Positions 17,349-25,301 of a stretch of DNA of 64,000 bases are shown here, in pieces. A model generated the notes under the pieces. That model ran no database searches. It was not told where the DNA came from and worked only from the letters and a program-made list of their open reading frames with translations. Position 1 is the first letter of the stretch. Each line of letters begins with the position of its first letter. The position numbers and the translations under genes are program-made. The stretch spans positions 376,011 to 440,010 of the forward strand of contig NZ_BMRA01000005.1 in assembly GCF_014648395.1 (NCBI RefSeq), given 5' to 3'. Source of the stretch: Micromonospora fulviviridis (GTDB taxonomy: Bacteria; Actinomycetota; Actinomycetes; Mycobacteriales; Micromonosporaceae).

Positions 17349-18117
17349 GGCGGCCCACCTCCGTACGCAGCCGGTCGGTGACCTCGGCGGCGATGGCCGC
17401 GATCTCCGGCGAGTCGATCCGCCGGGGTCGCGGCACGTCGACCTCGGTGGAGTAGATGATCCGGCCGGGCCGGCTGGAGAGCAGGATGATCCGGTCGGCG
17501 AGCCGGGCCGCCTCGCGGACGTTGTGGGTCACGAAGATCACGGTGAGCTTCCGCTCGGACCAGATCCGCTCCAGCTCGTCGTGCAGGATGTCCCGGGTCA
17601 TCGCGTCGAGCGCACCGAACGGCTCGTCCATGAGCAGCACCGGGGTGTCCAGAGCGAGGGTGCGGGCCAGCGCGACCCGCTGCCGCATGCCGCCGGAGAG
17701 CTGGTGCGGGCGCTTGCGGGCGAAGTCGGCGAGGTGGACGGTACGCAGCAGCTCGGCGACCCGCGCCCTGCGCTCGTCCCGGGGGAGCCCGCGCAGCTTG
17801 AGCGGCACCTCGACGTTGCCCTCGACGGTGAGCCACGGGAAGAGCGCCGACTCCTGGAACATGAGGCCGGGGTTGACCCCCTCGCCCAGCTCGATCCGGC
17901 CGCCGCTGATCCGGTCCAGCCCGGCGACCAGGTTGAGCAGGGTGCTCTTGCCGCAGCCGGACGCGCCGACCAGGCAGACGAACTCGCCGGGGGCGACGTC
18001 CAGCGACACCCCGTCCAGCGCCAGGACGGCGTGCTCGCCCTGGCCGTACACCTTGGTCACGCCGCGCAGCGCGACCGAGCCGGTCGCGCTGCGCGGGGTC
18101 GTCGTGGTCGACGTCAC
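17338..18117 (-). CDS. ABC transporter ATP-binding protein, sulfonate/nitrate/taurine type
   Basis: 259 aa. Walker A GASGCGKST, Q loop MFQESALFPWL, signature LSGGMRQRVALART, Walker B VLLMDEPFGALD and the H-loop FVTHN are all present. The GTG at 18117 overlaps the stop of the binding-protein gene (GTGA), so the start is fixed by coupling. It energises the neighbouring permease. The C-terminal IIYSTEVDVPRPR is typical of SsuB/TauB-like subunits. Confidence 0.93.
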   Translation of the reverse strand: MTSTTTTPRSATGSVALRGVTKVYGQGEHAVLALDGVSLDVAPGEFVCLVGASGCGKSTLLNLVAGLDRISGGRIELGEGVNPGLMFQESALFPWLTVEGNVEVPLKLRGLPRDERRARVAELLRTVHLADFARKRPHQLSGGMRQRVALARTLALDTPVLLMDEPFGALDAMTRDILHDELERIWSERKLTVIFVTHNVREAARLADRIILLSSRPGRIIYSTEVDVPRPRRIDSPEIAAIAAEVTDRLRTEVGRHGQ

Positions 18118-19178
18118 GGCTGGGTGACCTCGGGCTTGCCCTGCGCCTTGAGCACCTCGTTGAGGTACTTCAGGTCGTAGAGGCCGTTGAGGTCGACCGG
18201 CTGGGTCAGCTCGACGGCGACGGCGTGGTCCAGGCCGGTCTTCAGCGAGGACGCGATCGGGTCGTTGGTGAACTCCAGGGTCGGCCAGGCCTGCTTGATC
18301 AGCTTGAGGTCCAGCGGCTTGCCGGTGATCTTGCCGATGTGGTCGGAGATGGCCTGCTGGGCCTCGTCCGGCTTGGTGTTGACGAACTCGTTCGCCGCGA
18401 CCTGCCCCTCGACCAGCTTCTTCACCACGTCCGGGTGCGCCTTGAGGAACTTGGTGCTGACCAGCAGGTTGGTGATGACGAACTTCTTGTCCGGCCAGAG
18501 GTCGCGCTCGTCGACCAGGACCTTGCCGCCGGCGTTGACCAGCCGGGAGACGAAGGGCTCGGGCACCCACGCGCCGTCGATGGCGCCGGTGCCGAAGGTC
18601 TCGACGGTCTGCGCGTTCTCCTGGGGGACCACCTTGACGTCGCCGCCGCCCTCCTTGGTGGTCTGGAGGCCCTTCTCCTTGAGCCAGTAGCGCAGCGCGA
18701 CGTCCTGGGTGTTGCCGAGCTGCGGGGTGGCGATCTTCTTGCCGCGCAGCTGCTCCACCGAGGTGATCTCCGGCTTCACCACCAGCGCGACGCCGCCGGA
18801 CGCGGCGCCGGAGACGACCCGGACCGCCTCGCCCTTGGACTTCGAGAAGGCGTTCACGGTCGGGTTCGGACCGATGTACGTGGCGTCGAGCGCGCCGGAG
18901 AAGACCGCCTCGATGGCCGCCGGGCCGGCGTTGAAGGTCTTGGTCTCCAGCGTGACGTCGCTGCCGAGCTTCTCCTTGAAGATGCCCTTCTCCACACCGA
19001 CCACGGCGGGCGCGTGGGTGATGTTCGGGAAGTAGCCCAGGCGCAGCGTCACCGGGCCGGAGCCACCGGCGGCGTCGTCGCTGTCGTCACCGCAGGCCGC
19101 GGTGGCGCCCAGGGTGGCCGCGCCGACCACGGCGAGGGTGGCCAGGGTGACCAGGCGGCGGAAGGGGAGCCGTCTCAT
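18114..19178 (-). CDS. ABC transporter substrate-binding lipoprotein, sulfonate type
   Basis: 354 aa. A basic N terminus and hydrophobic core lead to a lipobox ending ATAAC at Cys29, so it is a membrane-anchored lipoprotein. The mature start LRLGYFPNITHAPAVVGVEK matches NMT1/SsuA-like binding proteins that feed sulfur-compound importers. It is the first gene of the operon: binding protein, ATPase, permease, Rrf2 regulator. The palindrome TTCCTAC-N7-GTAGGAA lies 20 nt upstream of its ATG. Confidence 0.92.
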   Translation of the reverse strand: MRRLPFRRLVTLATLAVVGAATLGATAACGDDSDDAAGGSGPVTLRLGYFPNITHAPAVVGVEKGIFKEKLGSDVTLETKTFNAGPAAIEAVFSGALDATYIGPNPTVNAFSKSKGEAVRVVSGAASGGVALVVKPEITSVEQLRGKKIATPQLGNTQDVALRYWLKEKGLQTTKEGGGDVKVVPQENAQTVETFGTGAIDGAWVPEPFVSRLVNAGGKVLVDERDLWPDKKFVITNLLVSTKFLKAHPDVVKKLVEGQVAANEFVNTKPDEAQQAISDHIGKITGKPLDLKLIKQAWPTLEFTNDPIASSLKTGLDHAVAVELTQPVDLNGLYDLKYLNEVLKAQGKPEVTQP

Positions 19179-19198
19179 CGTGTATCCAATCCGCAGTA

Positions 19199-19219
19199 TT
19201 CCTACTTAGTTGGTAGGAA
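19199..19219. promoter_or_regulatory. Palindromic operator of the sulfonate transporter operon
   Basis: TTCCTAC (19199-19205) and GTAGGAA (19213-19219) are perfect 7-bp arms around 7 nt. The site is 20 nt upstream of the binding-protein ATG, where a promoter must be. The most economical regulator is the Rrf2 protein encoded by the last gene of the same operon. The pairing of site and protein is inferred. Confidence 0.6.
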
Positions 19220-19394
19220 GACTGGGGCAGGCTCTGAGCGGCGTCAAGACCCATCCAGAATCCGGGACGCGCGACCTGGGGATTCTCGCCAATTCCCACC
19301 TGTTCGGTGGAGATGGCGACGCCGGTCGGCCCCCGGCCGGCACCGCCGTCCGGTGGGCCCGCGCACACCGCCGGTGCGGGCGCGGCCGACGCGT

Positions 19395-19400
19395 TAGGGT
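19395..19400 (+). promoter_or_regulatory. -10 box for the M16 peptidase pair
   Basis: TAGGGT ends 7 nt before the GTG at 19408 and there is no Shine-Dalgarno. It is a likely leaderless start. Confidence 0.55.
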
Positions 19401-19407
19401 CGATCAC

Positions 19408-20718
19408 GTGCCGACGCGGAGAGCGAGAATTCCAGCGACGAAATACCCGGTCGAGCGGTTCACCCTCGACAACGGCCTGCGGGTGGTGCTCACCCCCGAC
19501 CGCAGCGCCCCGGTCATCGGGGTGGCGGTGGTCTACGACGTCGGCATCCGCTCCGAGCCGGAGGGGCGCACCGGCTTCGCCCACCTCTTCGAGCACCTGA
19601 TGTTCCAGGGCTCGGAGAACCTGGAGAAGCTGGCCCACTTCCGGCACGTCCAGGGCGCCGGCGGCACCTTCAACGGCTCCACCCACCTGGACTACACCGA
19701 CTACTACGAGACCCTGCCCAGCAACGCGCTGGAGCGGGCGCTCTTCCTGGAGGCCGACCGGATGCGCGGCCCCCGGCTGACCGAGGAGAACCTGCGCAAC
19801 CAGGTCGACGTGGTCAAGGAGGAGATCCGGGTCAACGTGCTCAACCGGCCGTACGGCGGGTTCCCCTGGCTCACCCTGCCGCCGGTCATGTTCGACACCT
19901 TCCCCAATGCGCACGACGGCTACGGCTCCTTCGACGACCTGGAGTCGGCCACCGTCGGCGACGCGGCCGACTTCTTCCGCCGCTACTACGCCAGCGGCAA
20001 CGCCGTCCTGGCGGTCAGCGGGGACATCGACGTGGCCGAGGCGACCGCGCTGATCGAGCGGCACTTCGGCGACGTGCCGGCCCGGCCCGCCCCGGAGCGC
20101 CCCGACTTCGCCGAGCCCGACCTCGCCGCCGAGCGGCGCACCTCGTACACCGACCAGCTGGCCCCGCTGCCGGCGGTGGCCGGCGCGTGGCGGGTGCCCG
20201 ACCCGGTGACCGACTTCGCCGGCTACCTGCCGTACGTGGTGCTGGCCGAGGTGCTCACCGACGGCGACGCCTCCCGGCTGGTCGAGCGGCTGGTCCAGCG
20301 GGACCGCTCGGTCACCAGCCTGGGCGGCTATCTCGGCTTCATGGGCGACCCGTTCGACGTGCGCGACCCCACCGCGCTGCTGCTCCAGGCCCACCTGCCG
20401 CCCGGCGGCGACGTGGACAAGGTGCTGCGCACCGTCGACGAGGAGCTGGACCGGCTGGCCACCGACGGGCTGACCGAGGGGGAGCTGGCCCGGACCCAGG
20501 CCAGGATGGCCACCCACCTGCTGCGGGACACCGACGCGGTGCTCGGCCGGGCGCTGCGGATGGCCGTCCTGGAACAGCAGCGCGGCGAGCCCGGCCTGCT
20601 CAACGAGCTGCCCCGGCTGGTCGGCGAGGTGACCGACGAGCAGGTCCGCACCGCCGCCGCCACCCTGCGGCCGGAGCGCCGCGCGTCCATCGAGGTCATC
20701 GCCGGAGGCGCCCGATGA
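19408..20718 (+). CDS. M16 family zinc metallopeptidase, catalytic subunit
   Basis: 436 aa. The inverted zinc motif HXXEH is present at His59, Glu62 and His63 (HLFEHLMFQGS), with the downstream acidic ligand in NQVDVVKEEI. These proteases cut peptides inside a two-chain clamshell. The next gene is a second M16 chain without the zinc motif and overlaps by 4 nt, so the product is probably a heterodimer like the bacterial split M16 enzymes. The GTG at 19408 is chosen from the leaderless -10 spacing and from the start of homology (YPVERFTLDNGLRVVL). Confidence 0.9.
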   Translation: MPTRRARIPATKYPVERFTLDNGLRVVLTPDRSAPVIGVAVVYDVGIRSEPEGRTGFAHLFEHLMFQGSENLEKLAHFRHVQGAGGTFNGSTHLDYTDYYETLPSNALERALFLEADRMRGPRLTEENLRNQVDVVKEEIRVNVLNRPYGGFPWLTLPPVMFDTFPNAHDGYGSFDDLESATVGDAADFFRRYYASGNAVLAVSGDIDVAEATALIERHFGDVPARPAPERPDFAEPDLAAERRTSYTDQLAPLPAVAGAWRVPDPVTDFAGYLPYVVLAEVLTDGDASRLVERLVQRDRSVTSLGGYLGFMGDPFDVRDPTALLLQAHLPPGGDVDKVLRTVDEELDRLATDGLTEGELARTQARMATHLLRDTDAVLGRALRMAVLEQQRGEPGLLNELPRLVGEVTDEQVRTAAATLRPERRASIEVIAGGAR

Positions 20719-22049
20719 CAACCGTCGAAACGGGTACGCGGCCGCTGCCGGCGCTCGGGCCCAACCGCAGGCTCACGCTGCCCAAGCAGGCCGAGCGCAC
20801 GCTCGGCAACGGGCTCACCGTGATCGCGGTACGCCGCACCGCGATCCCGCTCGTCGAGCTGCGGCTCTGGATGCCGTTCGGGCGTACCCACCTGGCCCGC
20901 AGCGGGATGCTGGCGCAGACCCTGCTCTCCGGCACGGAGACGCACACGGCGACCCAGCTCGCCGCGGAGCTGCAGAAGGTCGGCGGCGGGCTCTCCGCGG
21001 GCGTCGACCCGGACCGGCTGATGCTCTCCGGTGCGGGCCTGGTCACCGGCCTGGACCGGATGCTGGAGCTGCTCGCCGACGTGCTCACCGGGGCGACCTA
21101 CCCGGCCGACTGGGTGGAGACCGAACGGGACCGGCTGGTCGACCGCATCCAGGTGGCCCAGAGCCAGCCCGCCCACCTGGCCCGGACCGCGCTGCTCAAG
21201 CGGATCTACGGCAGGCACCCGTACGCGGTGCAGACCCCCGAGCCCGACCAGGTGCGCGCGGTGAAGCCGCCGGTGCTGCGCCGGCTGCACGCCGAGCGGG
21301 TGCACCCGGCCGGCGCGGTGCTCGTGCTGGTCGGCGACGTGCAGCCGGAGCGGGCGCTGGACGCGGCGGAGCGGGCGCTCTCCGGCTGGCAGGGGGACGG
21401 GCAGCCGGCCGAGCTGCCGCCCGCGCCGCCGCTGGAGCCCGGCCCGCTGCTGCTGGTCGACCGGCCCGGCTCGGTGCAGTCCTCGCTGCGGATCGCGCTG
21501 CCCGCGGTGCCCCGGACCCACCCCGACCACGCCGCGCTGCAACTGGCCAACCTGGTCTTCGGCGGCTACTTCTCCTCCCGCTGGGTGGAGAACATCCGCG
21601 AGGACAAGGGCTACACGTACGGGCCGCACTCGCTGGTCGAGCACTCGGTGGCCGGGTCGGTGCTGGTGGCCGCCGCCGAGGTGGCCACCGAGGTGACCGC
21701 GCCCGCCCTGCTGGAGACCATGTACGAGCTGGGCCGGCTGGCCACCGTGCCGCCCAAGCCGGACGAGCTGGAGCAGGCCCGCCAGTACGCGCTCGGCACC
21801 CTCCAGCTCGGCATGTCCACCCAGGCCGGGCTGGCCTCGCTGACCAGCGCGTACGCCGGCAACGGACTGCGCCTGGACTTCCTCGCCGAGCACGCCGCCC
21901 GGCTGGCCGCGGCGACCGTGGACGACGTGACCGCGGCGGCGGCCCGCTACCTCGCGCCGGCGCAGGCGGTCACCGTGGTGCTCGGCGACGCCGAGCGGGT
22001 GGCCGACAGCCTCGCCACGCTCACCCCGGTCCGCACGGAGTCAGCGTGA
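20715..22049 (+). CDS. M16 family peptidase-like protein, non-catalytic partner
   Basis: 444 aa. The fold is recognisable (LGNGLTVIAVRRTAIPLVEL, later NIREDKGYTYGPHS) but the HXXEH position reads RSGMLAQTLL, so it cannot bind zinc. The Arg/Tyr motif used by the partner chain to hold substrate is retained around the GYTYG segment. The ATG overlaps the stop of the catalytic subunit (ATGA). Its own stop at 22047-22049 lies at the start of a 62-bp tandem repeat that leads into the nudix gene. Confidence 0.9.
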   Translation: MTTVETGTRPLPALGPNRRLTLPKQAERTLGNGLTVIAVRRTAIPLVELRLWMPFGRTHLARSGMLAQTLLSGTETHTATQLAAELQKVGGGLSAGVDPDRLMLSGAGLVTGLDRMLELLADVLTGATYPADWVETERDRLVDRIQVAQSQPAHLARTALLKRIYGRHPYAVQTPEPDQVRAVKPPVLRRLHAERVHPAGAVLVLVGDVQPERALDAAERALSGWQGDGQPAELPPAPPLEPGPLLLVDRPGSVQSSLRIALPAVPRTHPDHAALQLANLVFGGYFSSRWVENIREDKGYTYGPHSLVEHSVAGSVLVAAAEVATEVTAPALLETMYELGRLATVPPKPDELEQARQYALGTLQLGMSTQAGLASLTSAYAGNGLRLDFLAEHAARLAAATVDDVTAAAARYLAPAQAVTVVLGDAERVADSLATLTPVRTESA

Positions 22050-22169
22050 GCGCGAGGAGCGAGCCGGGGTTGCGAGCCCCGCAGTCGCGAACGAAGGAAG
22101 GCACCGCGTGAGCGCGAGGAGTGAGCCGGGGTTGCGAGCCCCGCAGTCGCGAACGAAGGAAGGCACCGC
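22046..22169 (+). repeat. Two tandem 62-bp repeats forming stop/start couplers
   Basis: Copies 22046-22107 and 22108-22169 differ at one base. Each begins with GTGAGCGCG, holds an inverted repeat (GGGG-TTGCGAG-CCCC), and ends with a Shine-Dalgarno AAGGAAGG before the next GTG. Each unit encodes a 21-codon frame whose TGA overlaps the next GTG. This gives a chain: M16 stop, mini-frame 1, mini-frame 2, nudix start. The unit resembles dispersed repeats I associate with Micromonospora genomes, but I cannot search for copies. Confidence 0.85.
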
Positions 22170-23117
22170 GTGACCGGCGAGCCCGCCCCACCGCTGGCCC
22201 GGTCCACGCTCGACCGGGCGGCGCACCGGCGGACCGACCCGGGCTGGCTCGCCGAGGCGTGGGAGCAGGCCCGGGTGCTGGTGCTGGACTCGGCCGATGA
22301 GGGCCGGGCCCTGGTCCGCGGCGAGGCGGCCCCGCCGGAGCTGGTGCTGGTCGGCCCCGGCGAGCTGCCCGAGGTGCCCCGGTCGGTGCCGATGTTCCTC
22401 GGCATCGAGCCGGACGGCGTGCCGGTCTTCGCGGTGGACTCGCCGTTGCCCGAGCTGGCCGGCACCCGCCGGGTCAACCTGCGCGAGGTCGGCCACCTGC
22501 TGACCGACCAGGACGCCGGGATCTTCACCACGGCGCTCGCGCTGCTCAACTGGCACGTCCGGCACGGCTACTCCTCGTCCACCGGGCATCCGACGCAGGT
22601 GGACGAGGCCGGCTGGTCCCGGGTCGACCCGGGCGGCGGCCGGATCTGGCCGCGTACCGACCCGGCGATGATCGTGCTGGTGCACGACGGCGTGGACGGC
22701 CCGGACGGGCGCTGCCTGCTGGGCAACAACGCCACCTGGCCGAGCACCCCGGGGCAGCGCCGCTACTCCTGCCTGGCCGGTTACGTCGAGCCGGGGGAGT
22801 CGGCCGAGGCCGCCGTGCTGCGCGAGGTCCGCGAGGAGGTCGGCGTCGAGGTCGAGGAGATCGGGTACGCGGGCAGCCAGTCCTGGCCGTTCCCCGGCTC
22901 GCTGATGCTCGGCTTCCTGGCCCGCGCCGACGCCGACGCGCCGATCCGGGTGGATCCGGCCGAGATCGCCCACGCCCGCTGGTTCACCAGGCGGGAGATC
23001 GGCACGGCGCTGGCCGACGAGCCGGTCCGGGTGGAGGGGGGCGACCGCCTGCTCCTCCCGCCGCCCTCGTCGATCGCCCTGTTCCTGGTCCACCGCTGGC
23101 TCGACGGCCACTGCTGA
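22170..23117 (+). CDS. nudC: NudC-like NAD(P)H pyrophosphatase (Nudix), zinc ribbon lost
   Basis: 315 aa. The Nudix box is complete: GYVEPGESAEAAVLREV then REEVGV. The NudC-specific SQSWPFPGS follows. NudC cleaves NADH to NMNH and AMP and can remove NAD caps from RNA. The zinc-ribbon zone between the N-terminal domain and the Nudix fold (LNWHVRHGYSSSTGHP onward) has none of the four expected cysteines. GTG 22170 has AAGGAAGG 6 nt upstream. The stop lies within the first unit of a downstream tandem repeat. Gene order with mrx1, uvrD2 and adnAB in the region agrees with mycobacterial nudC. Confidence 0.9.
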   Translation: MTGEPAPPLARSTLDRAAHRRTDPGWLAEAWEQARVLVLDSADEGRALVRGEAAPPELVLVGPGELPEVPRSVPMFLGIEPDGVPVFAVDSPLPELAGTRRVNLREVGHLLTDQDAGIFTTALALLNWHVRHGYSSSTGHPTQVDEAGWSRVDPGGGRIWPRTDPAMIVLVHDGVDGPDGRCLLGNNATWPSTPGQRRYSCLAGYVEPGESAEAAVLREVREEVGVEVEEIGYAGSQSWPFPGSLMLGFLARADADAPIRVDPAEIAHARWFTRREIGTALADEPVRVEGGDRLLLPPPSSIALFLVHRWLDGHC

Positions 23118-23242
23118 CCGGCGGGATCACGGGCGCTGGATGTGGTCCCGGCCCGGGACCGTCGTTGCCGCGGCGGTCTGCTGACCGGCGGGATCACGGG
23201 CCGGATGCGGTCCCGGCCCGGGACCGTCGTTGCCGCGGCGGT
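23111..23242. repeat. Two tandem repeats (67 and 65 bp) at the nudC 3' end
   Basis: Copies 23111-23177 and 23178-23242 are nearly identical, differing by a small indel and a few bases. Both contain the palindrome GGTCCCGG-C-CCGGGACC. The first copy includes the nudC stop codon. The palindromes may act as terminators. The rest of the 23118-23332 gap holds nothing else I can recognise. Confidence 0.8.
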
Positions 23243-23332
23243 CTCGGGCCGGGAACACGGGCCGTCGTGGTCGGGTGAGGCATGGAACGCGGCGGGGGAG
23301 CCGGTCCGGCCACGACGGGCGTCAGTGGCGGG

Positions 23333-23602
23333 TCAACCGCCGCCCGGGTGGTACAGGTGAGTCGGGTGCAGGTCCGCGATGGGCAGCACCTTGACCCGGT
23401 GCCGGCCGGCCCGGACTGCCCCCACCGTGGAGAGAGCCCGGGCGAGCAGCAGGGCGGCGTCCCGGTCCTCGGCGTGGACGACCTGGCGGCGCGGTTCCGG
23501 CGCGCTGGTCTCGTCCCGCAGCCGGCCCCCGCCGGCCCAGGCGGCGGCGATGTCGGTGTCGGCGGCGGCACGGATCTCGGTGCGGACGATCAGGAACCGC
23601 AT
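23333..23602 (-). CDS. Hypothetical protein (89 aa)
   Basis: ATG 23602 is chosen because GGAGGA lies 5-6 nt upstream. The protein starts MRFLIVRTEIRAAADTDIAA, a beta-strand-like start, followed by a helix-rich middle (HAEDRDAALLLARALS) and a strand with LPIADLHPTHLYHPGG. No known family is recognised. It could be a small alpha/beta protein of regulatory type. A TAACAT -10 with a TTGCTG -35 lies about 60 nt upstream. Confidence 0.65.
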   Translation of the reverse strand: MRFLIVRTEIRAAADTDIAAAWAGGGRLRDETSAPEPRRQVVHAEDRDAALLLARALSTVGAVRAGRHRVKVLPIADLHPTHLYHPGGG

Positions 23603-23661
23603 GGTGTCCTCCGGTACGGACGGACGGATGCACTCTGCAACTTCCACGTCACTCTTGCGTC

Positions 23662-23689
23662 ATGTTACGCCCGCGCGTCATCCCAGCAA
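23662..23689 (-). promoter_or_regulatory. Candidate promoter of the 89-aa gene
   Basis: On the minus strand TTGCTG (23689-23684), a 16-nt spacer and TAACAT (23667-23662) resemble a housekeeping promoter. It lies about 60 nt upstream of the RBS-supported ATG. Confidence 0.45.
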
Positions 23690-23769
23690 GTGAAACTCGC
23701 CTATTGTCCGCGGGCGTCGGCCGATCGGGTGACCCCAGCTCAGCACGGTTGTCGGGGGTGGACACGCAA

Positions 23770-23798
23770 GGGGCCGCCGGTGTCACACCGGCGGCCCC
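23770..23798 (-). terminator. Hairpin after the DUF397 gene
   Basis: A perfect 13-bp stem (23770-23782 with 23786-23798) with a 3-nt loop lies 15 nt downstream of the DUF397 stop on the minus strand. It has no T tract. Confidence 0.7.
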
Positions 23799-23813
23799 CG
23801 CAACCTCGTCGGA

Positions 23814-24044
23814 TCAGTTCAGGTCGAACTGGCCGTTCTTCGCGCCGGCGATGAAGCCGAGCCAGCCGGCCCGGTTGAACAGCAGCACCGGCCCGCACGG
23901 GTCCTTGCTGTCCCGCAGCGCGACCGCCGCCGGCCCGGTGTGCAGCGGCGCCATCTCCACGCAGTTCGAGGTCTGGCTGCGGGTGCTCTTGCGCCAGGCG
24001 GCGCCGGCGAGCTGCTCGGGCGAGCTGTTGCGGATCTCGTTCAT
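23814..24044 (-). CDS. DUF397 domain-containing protein
   Basis: 76 aa. The DUF397 pattern is clear: AAWRKSTRSQTSNCVEMA, then VALRDSKDP and a Trp/Phe-rich end (GWLGFIAGAKNGQFD). These small actinobacterial proteins are encoded next to DUF5753-type HTH regulators and are thought to modulate them, sometimes described as toxin-antitoxin-like. Here the HTH gene lies 70 bp upstream on the same strand, so an operon is likely. Confidence 0.93.
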   Translation of the reverse strand: MNEIRNSSPEQLAGAAWRKSTRSQTSNCVEMAPLHTGPAAVALRDSKDPCGPVLLFNRAGWLGFIAGAKNGQFDLN

Positions 24045-24114
24045 GGTTCTGCTCCTGGTCTGGAGTGCTCCGATGGGGACGAGTGACGCCGCAGGCCGGA
24101 CGGGTGTCCGTGGA

Positions 24115-25095
24115 TCACCGGTCCGTCGTCAGGCGCCCCGAGTCGCGGCGGCGCTGGGTCGGCGCCGTTGCCGGCCCGAACGCCACTGTGGACTCGGCTG
24201 CCGTGTCGGTCAGCCGTCCCGTCGCCTCGATCAGCCAGGAGAGGGTGTCCGATGCGGAGAGCGCCGCCGAGCATAGCCACTCGAACACCACTTTATAGCG
24301 ATTTAGGGTGTTTACTTCGGTCGACATGACGTCGGTGAACCCACCTTCGATGGCCAGCGTCTCCGGATCGAGCGGATCGGCGAACCGGTAGACCGAGAAG
24401 GCGGTGGGTGGGAGGTACCAGTCGCCCACCCGGGTGTCCCGCAGCAGCAGGTGCAACGTCACGTTCGGCAGCATGGCCAGCTCGCAGAGGTGGACGATCT
24501 GCTCGTGCAGCACCTCGGGCGGGCCGGCCCGGCGGCCGAGCGCCGCCTCCTCCAGCACCGCCGTGTAGCGGGGCGCGTCGGGGGAGCGGGTCAGCAGCGA
24601 CTGGCGGGCCTGCCGGGCGCGTACCTCGGTCTCCGGGTCCTCGGTCTCCTGGTCGCCGCCCTCCTCGGCCACCCGGGCCGCGGACATGATCCGGTGCCGG
24701 GCGTACCCGGGGGTCTGCAACAGCCCCGGCACCAGCACCGGGTTGTACTCGGAGATCTCCGCGCACCCCGCCTCCAGTTCGGCGAAGCCGCGCTGCTGCT
24801 GGGTCATCACCGGGAAGTTGCGCAGCCAGCCGCGCATGTCGCCGGCCTCCTGGGTGATCCCCAGCAGTTCCTCGCGCAGTTCGCCGTCCGCGCCGTAGAG
24901 GGTCAGCAGCACGCCGACGTCGTCGGGGTCGGGGCGGCTGCGGCCGTTCTCCAGGCGGGACAGCTTGGAGGCGGAGGCCCAGCCGATCCGCTCGATGACC
25001 TGGTCGCCGGTGAGGCCGGCCTGCTCACGCAGCCGGCGCAGCTCGGTGCCGAGCCTGCGACGGCGCAGGATCGGGCCTGGTGCGGCAGGAGGCAC
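24115..25095 (-). CDS. Helix-turn-helix regulator with DUF5753 domain
   Basis: 326 aa. An XRE-type HTH spans about residues 12-65 (LRRLREQAGLTGDQVIERIG, then LSRLENGRSRP). The rest matches the DUF5753 ligand or partner domain (EYNPVLVPGLLQTPGYAR). Such regulators pair with DUF397 proteins and often act in development or antibiotic control in streptomycetes. The GTG at 25095 has AGAGGA a few nt upstream. A short A+T-richer patch near 24290-24330 encodes part of the C terminus and does not break the frame. Confidence 0.92.
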   Translation of the reverse strand: MPPAAPGPILRRRRLGTELRRLREQAGLTGDQVIERIGWASASKLSRLENGRSRPDPDDVGVLLTLYGADGELREELLGITQEAGDMRGWLRNFPVMTQQQRGFAELEAGCAEISEYNPVLVPGLLQTPGYARHRIMSAARVAEEGGDQETEDPETEVRARQARQSLLTRSPDAPRYTAVLEEAALGRRAGPPEVLHEQIVHLCELAMLPNVTLHLLLRDTRVGDWYLPPTAFSVYRFADPLDPETLAIEGGFTDVMSTEVNTLNRYKVVFEWLCSAALSASDTLSWLIEATGRLTDTAAESTVAFGPATAPTQRRRDSGRLTTDR

Positions 25096-25301
25096 GGTGT
25101 CCTCTTTCCCGTCGACCGCCGCAGGACGCGACGGTAACTGTATGAAATTCGCCCCCCACGGTCAGTATGGACGGCGCGACCGGCGCCGGAGGTTCCGGCG
25201 GGGGCGTGTCACGCGACAAAAAGAGGACCGTGGAGGGGTGCCTTCACCGGCGCGCCCGCCCCCGAAGCGCCCCATGGCGCACGCCCGCCGGAGGGAACCC
25301 G

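Noticed and set aside
22046..22169. The tandem repeat as a CRISPR array.
   Set aside because: Two direct units without spacers and no cas genes.
22046..22173. The two 21-codon mini-frames as protein genes.
   Set aside because: They are the repeat itself read in one phase; a coupling role explains them better.
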